Part shown: positions 16,940 through 28,084 of the stretch, piece by piece
Layout: each line of letters starts with the position of its first letter
Position numbering within the stretch: the first letter of the stretch is position 1
Assembly: GCA_016710935.1 (NCBI GenBank)
Contig: JADJTY010000001.1
Span: forward strand, 1 to 64,000
DNA length: 64,000 bases
Origin: Chitinophagaceae bacterium
GTDB taxonomy: Bacteria > Bacteroidota > Bacteroidia > Chitinophagales > Chitinophagaceae
Direction: 5' to 3'
Notes under the pieces: generated by a model
Databases searched by the model: none
The model's input: only the letters and a program-made list of their open reading frames with translations
Told to the model about the DNA's origin: nothing
Position numbers and translations under genes: made by a program

Positions 16940-19276
16940 ATGAAAAAAATAAAACTGCTTTTACTGTTGTTGATGCTTACAGGAGTAACGGCATATGGCC
17001 AATTACAACAGATAAAAATTGTAAGCTTTACTGCAAAAAAACCAGTTACCGGCTGTAATTGATAACTGGGGTAATATTCCCGGATCATTATTGCTGGTGG
17101 CGCAATTGCCGCCAACAGTAAGGGTAAAAGGTATCAGGTTGATGGTTCAGATAAAGGGTGGCGGTGCTATTATCTGCAGTAATAATTCGGCCGGTGGCTA
17201 CAGGTTGATGAGTTTACCACACGAACATTTACAGCCAATGAATTAACCGGCAGTTTACAGGGTTGTCATGATTTAAAAGACGGTAGCTACTCCATCTGCG
17301 TACAGTTTTTTAATGTTGACCGTGTAGCCATCAGCAACGAAGTGTGTAAAGAGTTTACGGTTGAAACCCCTAAAGAAACGGATTACGCACCACCAACTTT
17401 AATAAATCCTGAAAATGGTAAAATTTATACCGAAGCAGAACTAAGCAGGCCGGTAACTTTCCGGTGGACGCCGCTTGTGCCCAAACCCAGGGAGCCTGTT
17501 ACTTACCGCTTAAAAGTGTGGCAATTGATGCAGGGGCAAAATGGTACGCAGGCCATGCGTTCAAATCAACCTATTGTTACCAAAGATGTAGATAATATTA
17601 CAGGCTGTTGTGAATGGAATTTATACAGGCCCATGCAGGCCTCCCTATCTCTGCGATTTTATATGGCAGGTACAGGCTGTTAATAAAGAAGGAAAGCCAA
17701 GGGAAGAAATGAAGGTAAAAGTGAACCTTATACTTTTAAAATTGACAATAAAATTAGCTTTACGCCACCGCAATTGATTGCACCGGTTGATGCAAAATCA
17801 TTTATGCCAAATGATATGTCTGCTCCGGTTTTATTCCGCTGGACACCGGTTGTACCTAACCGCAGGAGCCGGTTACTTATCGCTTAAAAGTTTGGCAATT
17901 AATGCAGGGGCAAAATGGTACAACAGCTATGCGTACAACCAGCCCATTGTTACCAAGGATGCTGATAATATAACTCAGGTAGAAGTCTCTTCATTATTAA
18001 GAGCAGGATGCACTGGCGGCCCATGCTGCCCTCCCTATCTATGCGATTTTATATGGCAGGTAGAGGCTTTGAACAGGGATGGTAAACCAATGGGAGATAA
18101 CGAAGGCAAAAGCGGAACCTTTACATTTAAAGTAGAAGACAAATCTGTAACAGAATGCACGCCTCCAAAATTAAATGCACCGGCAGATGCTAAGTCTTTT
18201 CTGCAAAAGATATGTCGGCACCGGTTTTATTTCGCTGGACACCACTTGTACCCAAACCACAGGGACCAGTTACTTATCGAGTAAAGGTATGGCAGCTAAT
18301 GCAAGGCCAAAGCGGCTCACAGGCAATGCGTGAGAACAAACCTATTGTAACCAAAGATGTAGATAATATTACAGAAGTATCAGTTTCCGGAATATATACC
18401 GGCCCATGTAAGCCCCTTATCTCTGCGATTTTATTTGGGAGGTACAGGCATTGACAAGGGAAGGAAAACCAGCATCTCCAAAAATGAAGGCAAAAGCGAA
18501 GCCTTCAGTTTTAAAATTCAAAATAATATTGACATACAGATTGACAGTTAAAAGTTGGTTGTTGCGAAAAAGGAGTACAAATCAATTTACATTAAAGTAA
18601 GAAACAACCTGGCCACGCCTGTAAATATAGTTGCAATAAAATATAAAGTAAATGGTGTTGGGGCTTCTATTAATCTTTCTCCTACCAGCCCCGCAATACC
18701 ACAAACAATTGCAGGAAACGGCTTTGAAGTTTTTACCGCAACCATTGAATGTAATCCCGCCATAAACTTCCTTAAGTTTTTGGTAGATGCAGAAGACGTT
18801 GCCGATCCGGATAATAAAGAAACAGAAGTAAAAAGTGATACGCTGCATTGCGCCTGCGCCGCCTGCGATGAAAAGAATTTTACATTGAACGCACCGCCGC
18901 CCGGCAACATTACTATCAGCAACAATACTATTACATTTAATCAGCCCATAACCGTAACAACCACACCGGCAAAAACAATAAAATCTTTAAAAGCCGAACT
19001 GGTGTATTATGAAATGGTGCCCGAAAATGATATGTGCATACCCTGCAATAAAGATGCAGCTACTTACGGGCATTTTACAAACGGCATCAACAGCCAGGAA
19101 TGGAACGGTCCGCAGCAATCTTTAAACATCAACATAACCACACCACAACTTACCCCGTGTTGCAGTGCCGTGTTTAAATGGTGCATCAGGTATAAGATAG
19201 AATTTAAAGACTGTACCACCTGTAATAAACTGGTGTAAGCTACGAAAAGAAAAAAAAGAAGGATGCGAAAAAGTAA
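16940..19276 (+). CDS. Secreted repeat protein with three FRWTP modules and a cysteine-rich C-terminal domain (frameshifted)
   Basis: Begins MKKIKLLLLLLMLTGVTAYG, a signal peptide. An N-terminal domain (about 17000-17370) is followed by three tandem modules of about 140-150 residues near 17375-17750, 17770-18160 and 18170-18530. Each carries LFRWTPLVPKP, PVTYRLKVWQLMQGQ, QPIVTKDVDNIT and a PPYLCDFIWQV-type strand, with an Fn3/Ig-like look. A C-terminal region (about 18545-19240) has cysteine pairs: CACAACDEKNF, CIPCNKDA, PCCSAVFKWCIRYK, DCTTCNKL. As written it ends at 19238; restoring one G gives VSYEKKKKKDAKK and a stop at 19274-19276. At least five indels break it. I do not recognise the family; the module recurs in the gene at 26498 and the C-terminal domain in the gene at 19306. 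Confidence 0.7.
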
Positions 19277-19305
19277 ACCCTGATAAAAACATAAAATAAA
19301 CTGTC

Positions 19306-22300
19306 ATGAAGAAAATATTCAACATACTTATTGCATTATTTGTTTTTTGGCTAGCGCTGCGCAGGCACAACAAGCAGCCTGCTGCCCCGAATTTAAAATG
19401 GTTTTCAAAAGAGATTTTGATTGTACCAGGAAGGGCCATGTTTGCAGGGGCCCATTGGAGGCAACGAAGAACACTTTACCGCCAGCATGTGCAAATACAG
19501 CACTAACACCTTTTTGGTTGTACCCAATCTACCAGGCTATACCTATGCATGGGTTATTACCGGTGGTACGCCAACATCTGCAACCGGAAACCCGGTAACT
19601 ATTACCTGGGGCGGCGGCGGTACAGGTACTATTATGGTAACTATTACCAGTGCAGACGGAAGCTGTAAAAAAACTATAAAGGAAACAATATGTTTACGTG
19701 ATGCGCCCGTTGCTGCATTTACATTTACCCAAAGCAGCCCCTGTGCAGGAGGCCTGGTCTCTTTTTCAAACACATCCACAGGTGCAGCAGGTGTTTCCTG
19801 GGATTTTGGAGATGGCAATTTTGCCGGAAATGTAAACAATCCCACACATGTTTATGCAGCACCGGGTGTATATAATGTAACAATCTATGTTACCAACGAT
19901 ACAGCAGACTGCAGACCTTCAACACCACCGGGACAAGGACAAAAGCCCTGTTGCGGATGTACCAGTTCTTTTACACTACAGGTAACTGTTGTTGCAGGCA
20001 GTCCGTTATTAATTGTACCCAAAGAATGTATTAACCAATGTTTATGTGCCGGAGATACAGCAGAGTATTGTATAACCGTACCCTGTGCCGGGCCAATTAC
20101 CTGGACGGTCTCACCCGGATCAACCATTATTTCGGGCCAGGGAACCCAGTGTGTTAAAATAGTATGGGGTAATACCTATCCTACAACCATTTCGGTAGGT
20201 GCACCCAATTGCGGCAAACCTTGCGGCAACACGGCAACTTTAAGCGTTCCGGTTCTGGTTAACAATATTCCAATAATGCCGCCTAATAATCTCGTCTGTC
20301 AGTTTAGTACACAAACGTATTCACTGCCCGCAATGCCCGGTGTGTTTTACAACTGACAGTAACAGGCGGAACCATAGTTGGGCCCAACGTTAATACATCT
20401 GTAATAACTGTAAGCTGGGGAGCCGGCCCAACAGGCCAGATAACCTGCACATATACTAATCCGCTGAAAAAGAATTGCAGCGGAACCAGTGTTAAAAATG
20501 TAACGATTAAACCGGTATTAAAAATAAACGGCCCTTCGCAAAGTTGTGTTGGCTGTACCGCTTTCTTCTATACAGGAGGCGGCCCGGTTACCTGGTCAGG
20601 TTCTCCCGGACTTACTTTTTCTCCTCCGGCCGGCCCAAGTACAACCGTTAGTTTTCCTGTTTCACCTACAACCAATACCTACACCATTACCGGAACCGGT
20701 GGAGCCGGTGCTTATTGCAATTCTCCGGTATCGGCATTTATTGTAGTTGCGCCAAGGCCGGTATTAACTATTCTTCCGGCATCGGCTATTGCATGCCCCA
20801 ATACGCCGGTAACATTTGTTGCAACGTCTACTGTAACAACCACGCCCATTAATTGGGTGTTGCCGGGCGGAGCAACGATGATCGCTAACAGTGGCCCACA
20901 ATTAGATACGGCTGTAATAAGTTTTGCAACTATTCCCGTTGGTGGTGTTACGGTAACGGCTACGCAAAAAATGTGCATTTAATTTATCCTGCTCACAAGG
21001 CACAGCATCTGTAACAGTAAAAACCTCAGGCGCCCAATTTAGCCACACCTCCTAATCCCTGCATTGATCAAACATCCTCTTATTCAATTTCAAATTATAT
21101 TTCCGGCATCACCTATACCCGGACTATCAGCAATAATTTAGGCACCATTACTCGGGCCAGGGCTCAGGAACCATTAATGTGCTATGGCATGGAAACAATG
21201 CGGTAGCCAATATGGGTACCATAACAGTGAGTAATTGCGGAGGTTCAGTTTCAGTGCCTGTAACAGTTACACTACCTGTTTATCCAACGATAACGGTTGT
21301 GGGGGGTACCTGTATTACAACCGGCATGACCCTAACCTCCAGTACCGCCGGGCCTTATTTGTGGAACGGCCCCGGAGTAACCGGACAAACAACACAAACG
21401 GTAAACATCAATCAACCCGGCACTTATTGTGTAACCATTAATCCGGGTTCACCGGGCAGTTGCGGACAAACAAAATGTATTACCATTCCACCCAATCCTT
21501 ATTGGGTAAAAATAATACCGCCCTGCAGTGTTTCTTCCTGTAACCCGGCAACATTAAGTGTGTTGTTAACTGTAGCAACAAATATTCCTTCGCCCACCAA
21601 TTGCCAGTGGCTTTATCAACCTCCGGGCGGCGGGCCGTTTACAGTAGTGTCAACCAGCTGCGGTAATTATACAGCTACTTTGCTGGGTACTTATTATTTG
21701 GTGATTCTTGACCCGAACGGATGTAGAGACACGTCTAACATTATAAGAATACCACAGGATATTAATATCTGTTGTACCACACCGGTGTGCAGTGCATTAT
21801 CCGGAGTTCAGTTTAATTTACACTATGCCGGTTGCCAGCCCACCGTTTTTACCGGCTCACCCTTAGTGTTACCTCCGGGATGGACAACAGGTACTATACA
21901 TCCAACCATTTGTTATGGTGACGGCACATCAGATGATTTTATCAGCCTGAATACAACCCACCAGTATGCAGCAGCCGGGTTATATACCGCCTGTGTTGTA
22001 CAAAAAGTAGTAAAGATCAGCAGCAATGATACCTGTTGTAACCAATAGCCCCAACCAAAATATTACACCCACAGCATCAGGTACATATACCATCACATTA
22101 AGTATCACGCTTAACGGATGTACATCAACCTATAGCATGCCCATTTTGGTGGTACTGCCGGTTGCACCCATCAATATCAATCCTAACCCAAGCTGCGATG
22201 GCTCACCGGTATTCTTTCAACCACGGCGGGCATGGCCAGTTATAACTGGCAGTTTGGCGATAACAGTTTTTCATTGATGGCATCGCCCCAGCATATTTAT

Positions 22301-24711
22301 CCTGGTCCGGGTACGTATACAGTAACACTTACTGTAGTTACACCCGAAGGTTGCACAGTTGTAAATACAGCTACGGTTACCATTCAACCTAAACCAATAG
22401 TTACCATAACTCCCAACCCGGTAACCATTTGCCCGGGCACATCGGTAACATTAACGGCTTCCATCAATGCCAACGGCAATACCATGTGTTCAACTTTTCT
22501 TCCTATACTTTTCAATGGTATAATAATGGTAACCCGGTAGGAACAAATACAACCACATTAACCGCAACAAACTACGGAACTTATTATGCAGTACTTACAG
22601 GCAATAGTGCTGCCTGCAATTGTGTTATAACAACAGACACGGTTACCGTAAGCTGGTATCCCAAGCCAATCGCAGAGATCAATGGCAACTCAACGGTTTG
22701 TATAAACGCAAATACAGGTACAGGAACAATAAACCTGTCCAATACCGTGAGTGGTTATCCAACTTATAACTGGAGTGCCAACAGTGGCAGTATTACTTTC
22801 GATTTTACCAATATATACAACCCCGTTGCTACGGTAACAGCTGCCGGTAATTACCAGATATTTTTACAGGTAATTGATGCCAATGGATGTATGGCTTATG
22901 ATACACTGTGTATTTATGCCAGTAACAGCCCAACTGTAATTGTAAATGCGCCGGGAGGAACTTTATGCTCGGGCAATGTATATTCATTACAGGCTGTGCC
23001 TACACCGGCAACAGCGCCACCTGCAGGGTATAATTATTTGTGGAATAACGGTGCAACCACCAATACTATAAATGTATCTGCACCGGGAGTTTACAATGCC
23101 ATTGTTACAAATATGAATACGGGTTGTTCGGCCATGTCTAATACTGTGTTTATAAACAAGGGGCCGGATTTAAGCCTGTTCCCTTCCTGCTGTGATACGA
23201 TTTGCAGTGATGCACCAATCAATATTATTCCACCATTACCACTGGGTCCGGGTCAAAATGCCTGCACCGTTTATTCGATCGTATGGCTGGATAACGGAGT
23301 TCCAATATCTCCTCAGCCATCACCTTGTAATACACTGAATACTGCAACCCTTGTACCCTTATTGGGCATGCACAATATTTCTATTGTAGTAACGCTCAAT
23401 GGCTGTACCGACACTTCCAATGTGTTTCAGTTGTTCATTAAAGACTGCGCGTGCGATTGTAAAGAAAGTAAGTGGGATAAGATCACCTTAACCAAGGGCA
23501 AAACCGAAGCAGATCCTAAAGATCCCAAAGATGATCCTGCCCTGGCAAAATCCGGCAAGGCGGTGGTTATTGATAACCCCAATACCATCAGCATAAACTG
23601 CGATAAAACCTATAAACTGGATTGCAATAAACCTTACACAATCAACGCAGGTTATATATGTAAGGATACCGCATGTCCTGCAAAAGTTACCTATAGTTTA
23701 CAGCCCCCAAGCGGCGCACCCATTACAGGTACCATGCCACCTGCATTTAATTTTACACCCACTCAAAATGGCACTTATGTGCTAACGATGTATGGCTGGT
23801 GCGGCGATAAAATATGCGACACCTGTATCATTAAATTTGAAGTGAATTGTGTAGCATGTGATTGTAAAGGCAGCAAGTGGGGAGAGCGTACAGTTACGGT
23901 TGATAATAATACCAAATCATTTACATGCGGGCAACAGTACGATGTAAAATGTAAAACACCGGTTACGGTTAACGCCAATTATTTATGTGCCGATCCAAAA
24001 TGTAACGGAGCGGTAACCTATTCTTTGCAGGGGCCAACCGGCGGACCAACAACCGGAACCTTACCGCTTACATTTACACCCATTCAAAACGGCACCTATA
24101 CTTTAACCATGTATGGCTGGTGCGGCACAACACTTTGTGATAGTTGCGTAATTAAATTTAAAACAGATTGTAAAGAAGAGGATTGTTGTCCGTATGATAT
24201 TAAAGCTACAACCGGAACCGTTAAATATGATTTTACACAGATACCTAACGCAACCGTAGCTGCGCAAACATTTACCATTAATGGTTTGGCACTGGCAACC
24301 ATTACCGAAGTAAGGGCCAATGTGATCAGCTACGACATCACCGATAATTTTGGTAAGGAATGTATGAAATGTGTTAACCTTCCGTTTACCTGGGCAAGCA
24401 TTGCATCGGCAGCCAATATGGGAGCAGCGCCGGGCCTGATCACCATGTATGGCGGAACAACAGTAGCATCATTTAATGGCAGTGGAGCAGATGCCTATAA
24501 AAATCCCAGGGAAGTGATATGGAATAACGGAAGCCCGATTGCTATACCCAACGGCACCAACATAGGCATGAACTTTATTTTACCACCGGTACCAGCCATT
24601 GATTGTTGTGAGCTGAAAGGAAAGATCTGTGTGAAGTTAACTTTCCGGGATAAGGATTGTAAAGAGTGTGAAGTGATCACTTGTTTTGATTTTGTAATTA
24701 AGAAAAAATAA
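19306..24711 (+). CDS. Giant secreted cysteine-rich PKD/Ig-domain protein (frameshifted)
   Basis: About 1,800 residues when joined. A signal peptide starts MKKIFNILIALFVF and continues one frame over to AQAQQAACCPEF. PKD-type motifs include VSWDFGDGNFAGNVN (about 19795), ICYGDGTSDDF (about 21910) and YNWQFGDNSF (about 22240), with many Ig-like strands of threonine/valine/glycine-rich sequence between. Two tandem cysteine-rich modules (about 23445-23850 and 23851-24170) share NGTY.LTMYGWCG and a DxC.IKF pattern. The C-terminal domain (24181-24711) has CMKC, DCCELKGKICVKLTF and CKECEVITCFDF. No standard T9SS C-terminal sorting domain is visible. At least seven indels lie before 22430; from 22429 to 24711 the frame is open. 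Probably a cell-surface adhesin or matrix protein; family not recognised. Confidence 0.75.
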
Positions 24712-24740
24712 AAAAACCTGGAAATACCAAACCGCTTTTT

Positions 24741-26501
24741 ATGATGAAAAGAAAAATAATAACCAGCAGTTTTTTTCTTTGCATGTTTGTTACTACATCG
24801 CTTGCGCAGGAAGTTGATTCACTGCTTAACAAGGTGAAAGACAAAGCAAAAGAAAAATTACAGATCAGCGGCACCATGGGCGTAACCTACGAAGGGTATG
24901 GCCTCAACCGCAGCCCATCGGGCTGGACAGGCTACCAGCCCCGCAGGCCCTGGAACCAGGTGCGTTTTAATTTTACGCCAACATTTAAGTTCAGTAAAAA
25001 CTTCAGCCTGCCGTTTAACTTTAATTTTGCTGCTATACCTACTAATTTTGCCGGCCCGTATGCAGGTATAAAAAAACCAACTTTCGGGCAGTTCATCACC
25101 AATCCCATGAACAGTTTTGGCATCAACCCAAAATACAAATGGGCCGAGCTGCAGTTGGGTACACAGTATTTAAAATATTCTGAACTTTCAACAGGAGATA
25201 TCGGCGTGTTTGGTGTGGGCGTAGATCTGAGGCCCAAGATATTCAGGTTTAAATTTTTTACCGGCATATCGCAACAGGGTATAAATTATGTGGCAGGACC
25301 TCCAACCGTAACGGGTGCGTATAAACGCAAAAACTGGATGGCACAAATAGGTCTTGAGAAAGAAGACAGTTATTTGTTTGCAATTAATATTGCCAAAGGA
25401 AAAGACGTACCCACTTCTGCAGCACCGCCGCCATTGACCATCCGGCCGCAGGAAGGTATTGTGATAAGCCTGGTATCTGACCTGTACCGGAGAAAGGCTT
25501 TTATTTTAAAGCCGAAGGCGCACAATCTACTTTTTACCAAAGACCTGGCCACACCATTAAGTTCCAATGTTAAAAGCCTGAAACCTTTTATTGAAGCACA
25601 CACGTCTACGATTACCGATTTTGCCGGGCAACTTGCTGTTGGAAAAAAAGGAAAGAACCTCGACCTGGGGGTAATGGTAAAATACCTGGGTGCCGGGTTT
25701 CAGACAATTGGCTACCCTTTTTTACAAAGCGACAGACTTGATTATCTCTTGAACACCCGTATCAATGCCTGGAAAAACAAAATGAATATTGTTGCCAGTT
25801 TAGGCCAGCGGGTAAATAATGTAAAGAACACAGCATTAAGGGCAAAACAGTTCATTGGCAACCTCAACTGGTTTACACAGTTCAGCGATAACTTCAGTTT
25901 AAATATCAACTATAACAATTTTGGTTTTCAAACCGCCAGCGGTCTTAACCCTTTCGGCATAAAAAATGTAAGTAACGACCTGGGCATAAACCCGACCTTT
26001 ACTTTTACAGGCAAAAAGATCATTCACCTGATAAGCATGAGCTATAATTACAGCAAGTACGATGAACGGGATGTATATTCCGGTCTTACCACATCCAATA
26101 ATACCCACACAGGGGTGCTTACTTATGTGCCTACATACCTGGAGAAGGAAATATCGCCCGACTTCAGCATCCTGTATTTTTATAATGATGTGCCCGGTGC
26201 TAAGATAACCCTGGCCACTTTAAGCGCTGCATTAAGTATGCAGGCTGCTAAAAAAGAAGATGCGGCTCAGGGGGCAATTACAGTATACCTTGGGAAAACT
26301 TAACAGCTTCAGCAACAATAACAATTTAATTGCCAGCTGCAATGTTGATTATAAATTAACAAAGAAGTTAACCTGGGTTACTTTTTAACCACCAACTATT
26401 TTAAATATGGAAACGAAATAACTCCCAACGGAGCCAATTATGTAGAAACAGGTTGCCGCACAGGATTTCAATATCGTTTTGACACAAAAAAACAAAAATG
26501 A
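24741..26501 (+). CDS. Outer-membrane beta-barrel candidate, frameshifted near the 3' end
   Basis: About 585 residues. A signal peptide starts MMKRKIITSSFFLCMFVTTS (cleavage after SLAQ), followed by a short helical region (VDSLLNKVKDKAKEKL). A long series of alternating strands follows with terminal aromatic residues (QVRFNFTPTFKFSKNFSLPF, FSLNINYNNFGFQ, IHLISMSYNYSKYD). This is the pattern of an outer-membrane barrel; no TonB box or plug is seen. Indels near 26298 and 26385 break the end; joined, it closes with GCRTGFQYRFDTKKQK and a TGA at 26499-26501 that overlaps the next ATG at 26498. The position between a giant exported protein and a small exported one suggests a secretion or anchoring role, not proven. 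Confidence 0.7.
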
Positions 26502-27392
26502 AAAAACTAATATCAACCGCCATCGCAATCTTTATTGTTGCCAATGTTATGGCACAGGGAATAAAATTCAATTTTGCAATACTTAATACACAGCCGCCTG
26601 CACAATTATCTGAGTGGGGCAATAGGCGTGAAGTGCTTACACTGATCGTTACAGGAGGACAACCTGGCGCTCCAGGAGGTCAGTTTAAAATAAAAACGGA
26701 GATCAAAACAACAGACGGAACAGTTGTAGCATCGGCCGACCTGGCTAAAACGCCTGTGTTTACACTTAACTCAACAGGAACACCATTAATTCTTTTTGCC
26801 AACGATGTAATGCCGCTTGAGTTTATGGCGTTTACCGGTAAATACAAAACTTCTTTAGAAAGAACCGGTAAGCTGCCTGCAGGTAATTATATCCTTTGTG
26901 CAAGGCCGGTTAATATTATAGACTATACCCCACAGGGCGAAGAGCAATGCAAAACCTTTTACCTGGCTTCAACACAATTGCCCATTTTGATGAAGCCGTA
27001 TAATGAAGAAGTGATGGATGCAAAGAAAGCGCAAACAGCCATCATCTTCAGGTGGAGCCCGGTTGTACCTACGCAGCCATCGCCGGTTACCTACCGTATT
27101 CAGGTTTTTGAAGTGTTGCCAACACAAAGCCCGGTGCAGGCTTTGAGGAGTAACCAACCTTTGCTGGATAAAGAAGTTTTAGCTGCCACACAATTCATCT
27201 GGCAGCCGCAATTATCTTTTTACCGTATGATGAAGAAACAAAAAACTTCCCACATTTATATGGACCATACAATCGCTGGATGCAAGTGGGAACCCCGTAA
27301 CACAAACCGATGGTAATGGAGAAGCCAGAAGTGAGCCACTGATCTTTTTTGTAAACCCTGATAAGAACAAGAAGCCTAAAAAAGAGAATTAG
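26498..27392 (+). CDS. Small secreted protein with one FRWSP module (frameshifted near the end)
   Basis: About 297 residues. MKKLISTAIAIFIVANVMAQ is a signal peptide. The first domain (about 21-155) ends with EQCKTFYLAS. It is followed by one copy of the module seen three times in the gene at 16940: AIIFRWSPVVPTQPSPVTYR, IQVFEVLPTQSPVQALRSNQ, PLLDKEVLAATQFIWQ. The domain order (N-terminal domain with NYILCARPVNIIDY, then module) parallels the start of that larger protein. An indel near 27220 breaks the frame; joined, it ends VNPDKNKKPKKEN at 27390-27392. A lysine-rich tail also closes the protein at 16940. It is coupled to the barrel gene by an ATGA overlap. Function unknown. Confidence 0.7.
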
Positions 27393-27423
27393 AATTCAGA
27401 ATCTTCGCTCCTGAATGATATTT

Positions 27424-27490
27424 GCCACAGAGGCACGGAAGCACAGAAGGGAACAACTGTTGTTTCCGTGCTTCTGTGCTTCTGTGGCAA
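27424..27490. repeat. Palindromic intergenic repeat (GCCACAGAGGCAC type)
   Basis: GCCACAGAGGCACGGAAGCA pairs with CCGTGCTTCTGTGC and TTCTGTGGC further right. It is a sequence variant of the CACAAAG palindromes and lies between the surface cluster and recX, where it could end transcription. Confidence 0.7.
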
Positions 27491-27554
27491 TTTAATTTTG
27501 CCGAATGCAAAATCCATTAAATCATTTGTGGTATTATGTTTTACTTTTACTTCA

Positions 27555-28020
27555 ATGAACAATAAATATCATTCAAAAGAAGAAGCCCTGCAGAAAGCAA
27601 AACAATATTGTGCCTACCAGGAGCGCTGCCACAGCGAGGTAAAAGAAAAGCTGTACAGTCTTGGTATGAATAAAAATGAAGTGGATGAATTACTGAGTGA
27701 ACTCATCAGCGACAATTACCTGAATGAAGAACGCTTTGCCATTCAGTTTGCCGGCGGAAAGTTCAGGATAAAACAATGGGGCCGGGTTAAAATTAAATAT
27801 GGCCTTAAACAAAAACAGGTAAGTGAGTATTGCATAAAAAAAGCATTGAAGGCTATTGATGAAAATGATTATACAAAAACAGCAGAAAAGCTTTTGAACA
27901 GAAGTTAAAAACACTGAAGGCAGAAAAAATAGCTTCATTAAAAAAAGAAAATTACAGGATCACTTATTGCAGAAGGGGTTTGAAACAGATTTAGTGCGCA
28001 AGCTTATTGGCAAAGTGTAA
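27555..28020 (+). CDS. recX: Regulatory protein RecX, frameshifted
   Basis: About 155 residues. MNNKYHSKEEALQKAKQYCA and the pattern YQERCHSEVKEKLYSLG, LISDNYLNEERFAIQFAGGK, FRIKQWGRVKIKYGLKQK show the three-helix repeats of RecX, which binds RecA filaments and limits recombination. The A-run near 27895 carries an indel; in the other frame the gene continues LKTLKAEKIASL and ends GFETDLVRKLIGKV at 28018-28020. The ATG at 27555 is chosen because the upstream part of the open frame lies in the palindrome at 27424-27490 and has no family resemblance. Confidence 0.85.
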
Positions 28021-28022
28021 TA

Positions 28023-28080
28023 TCCCGCAGAATACGCAGTATACACCGTTCTTTCTGCTACATCAGCGTATTCTGCGGGG
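28023..28080. repeat. Palindromic intergenic repeat (CCCGCAGAATACGCAG type)
   Basis: CCCCGCAGAATACGC-type arms: TCCCGCAGAATACGCAG at the left and CAGCGTATTCTGCGGGG at the right. It separates convergent recX and the WG-repeat gene. A related composition appears at 62121-62180. Confidence 0.7.
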
Positions 28081-28084
28081 CAAA

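Noticed and set aside
17375..18530. CRISPR or other short-repeat array
   Set aside because: The repeated DNA encodes protein modules of about 140 residues with conserved frame-level motifs; no short direct repeats with unique spacers occur in the window.
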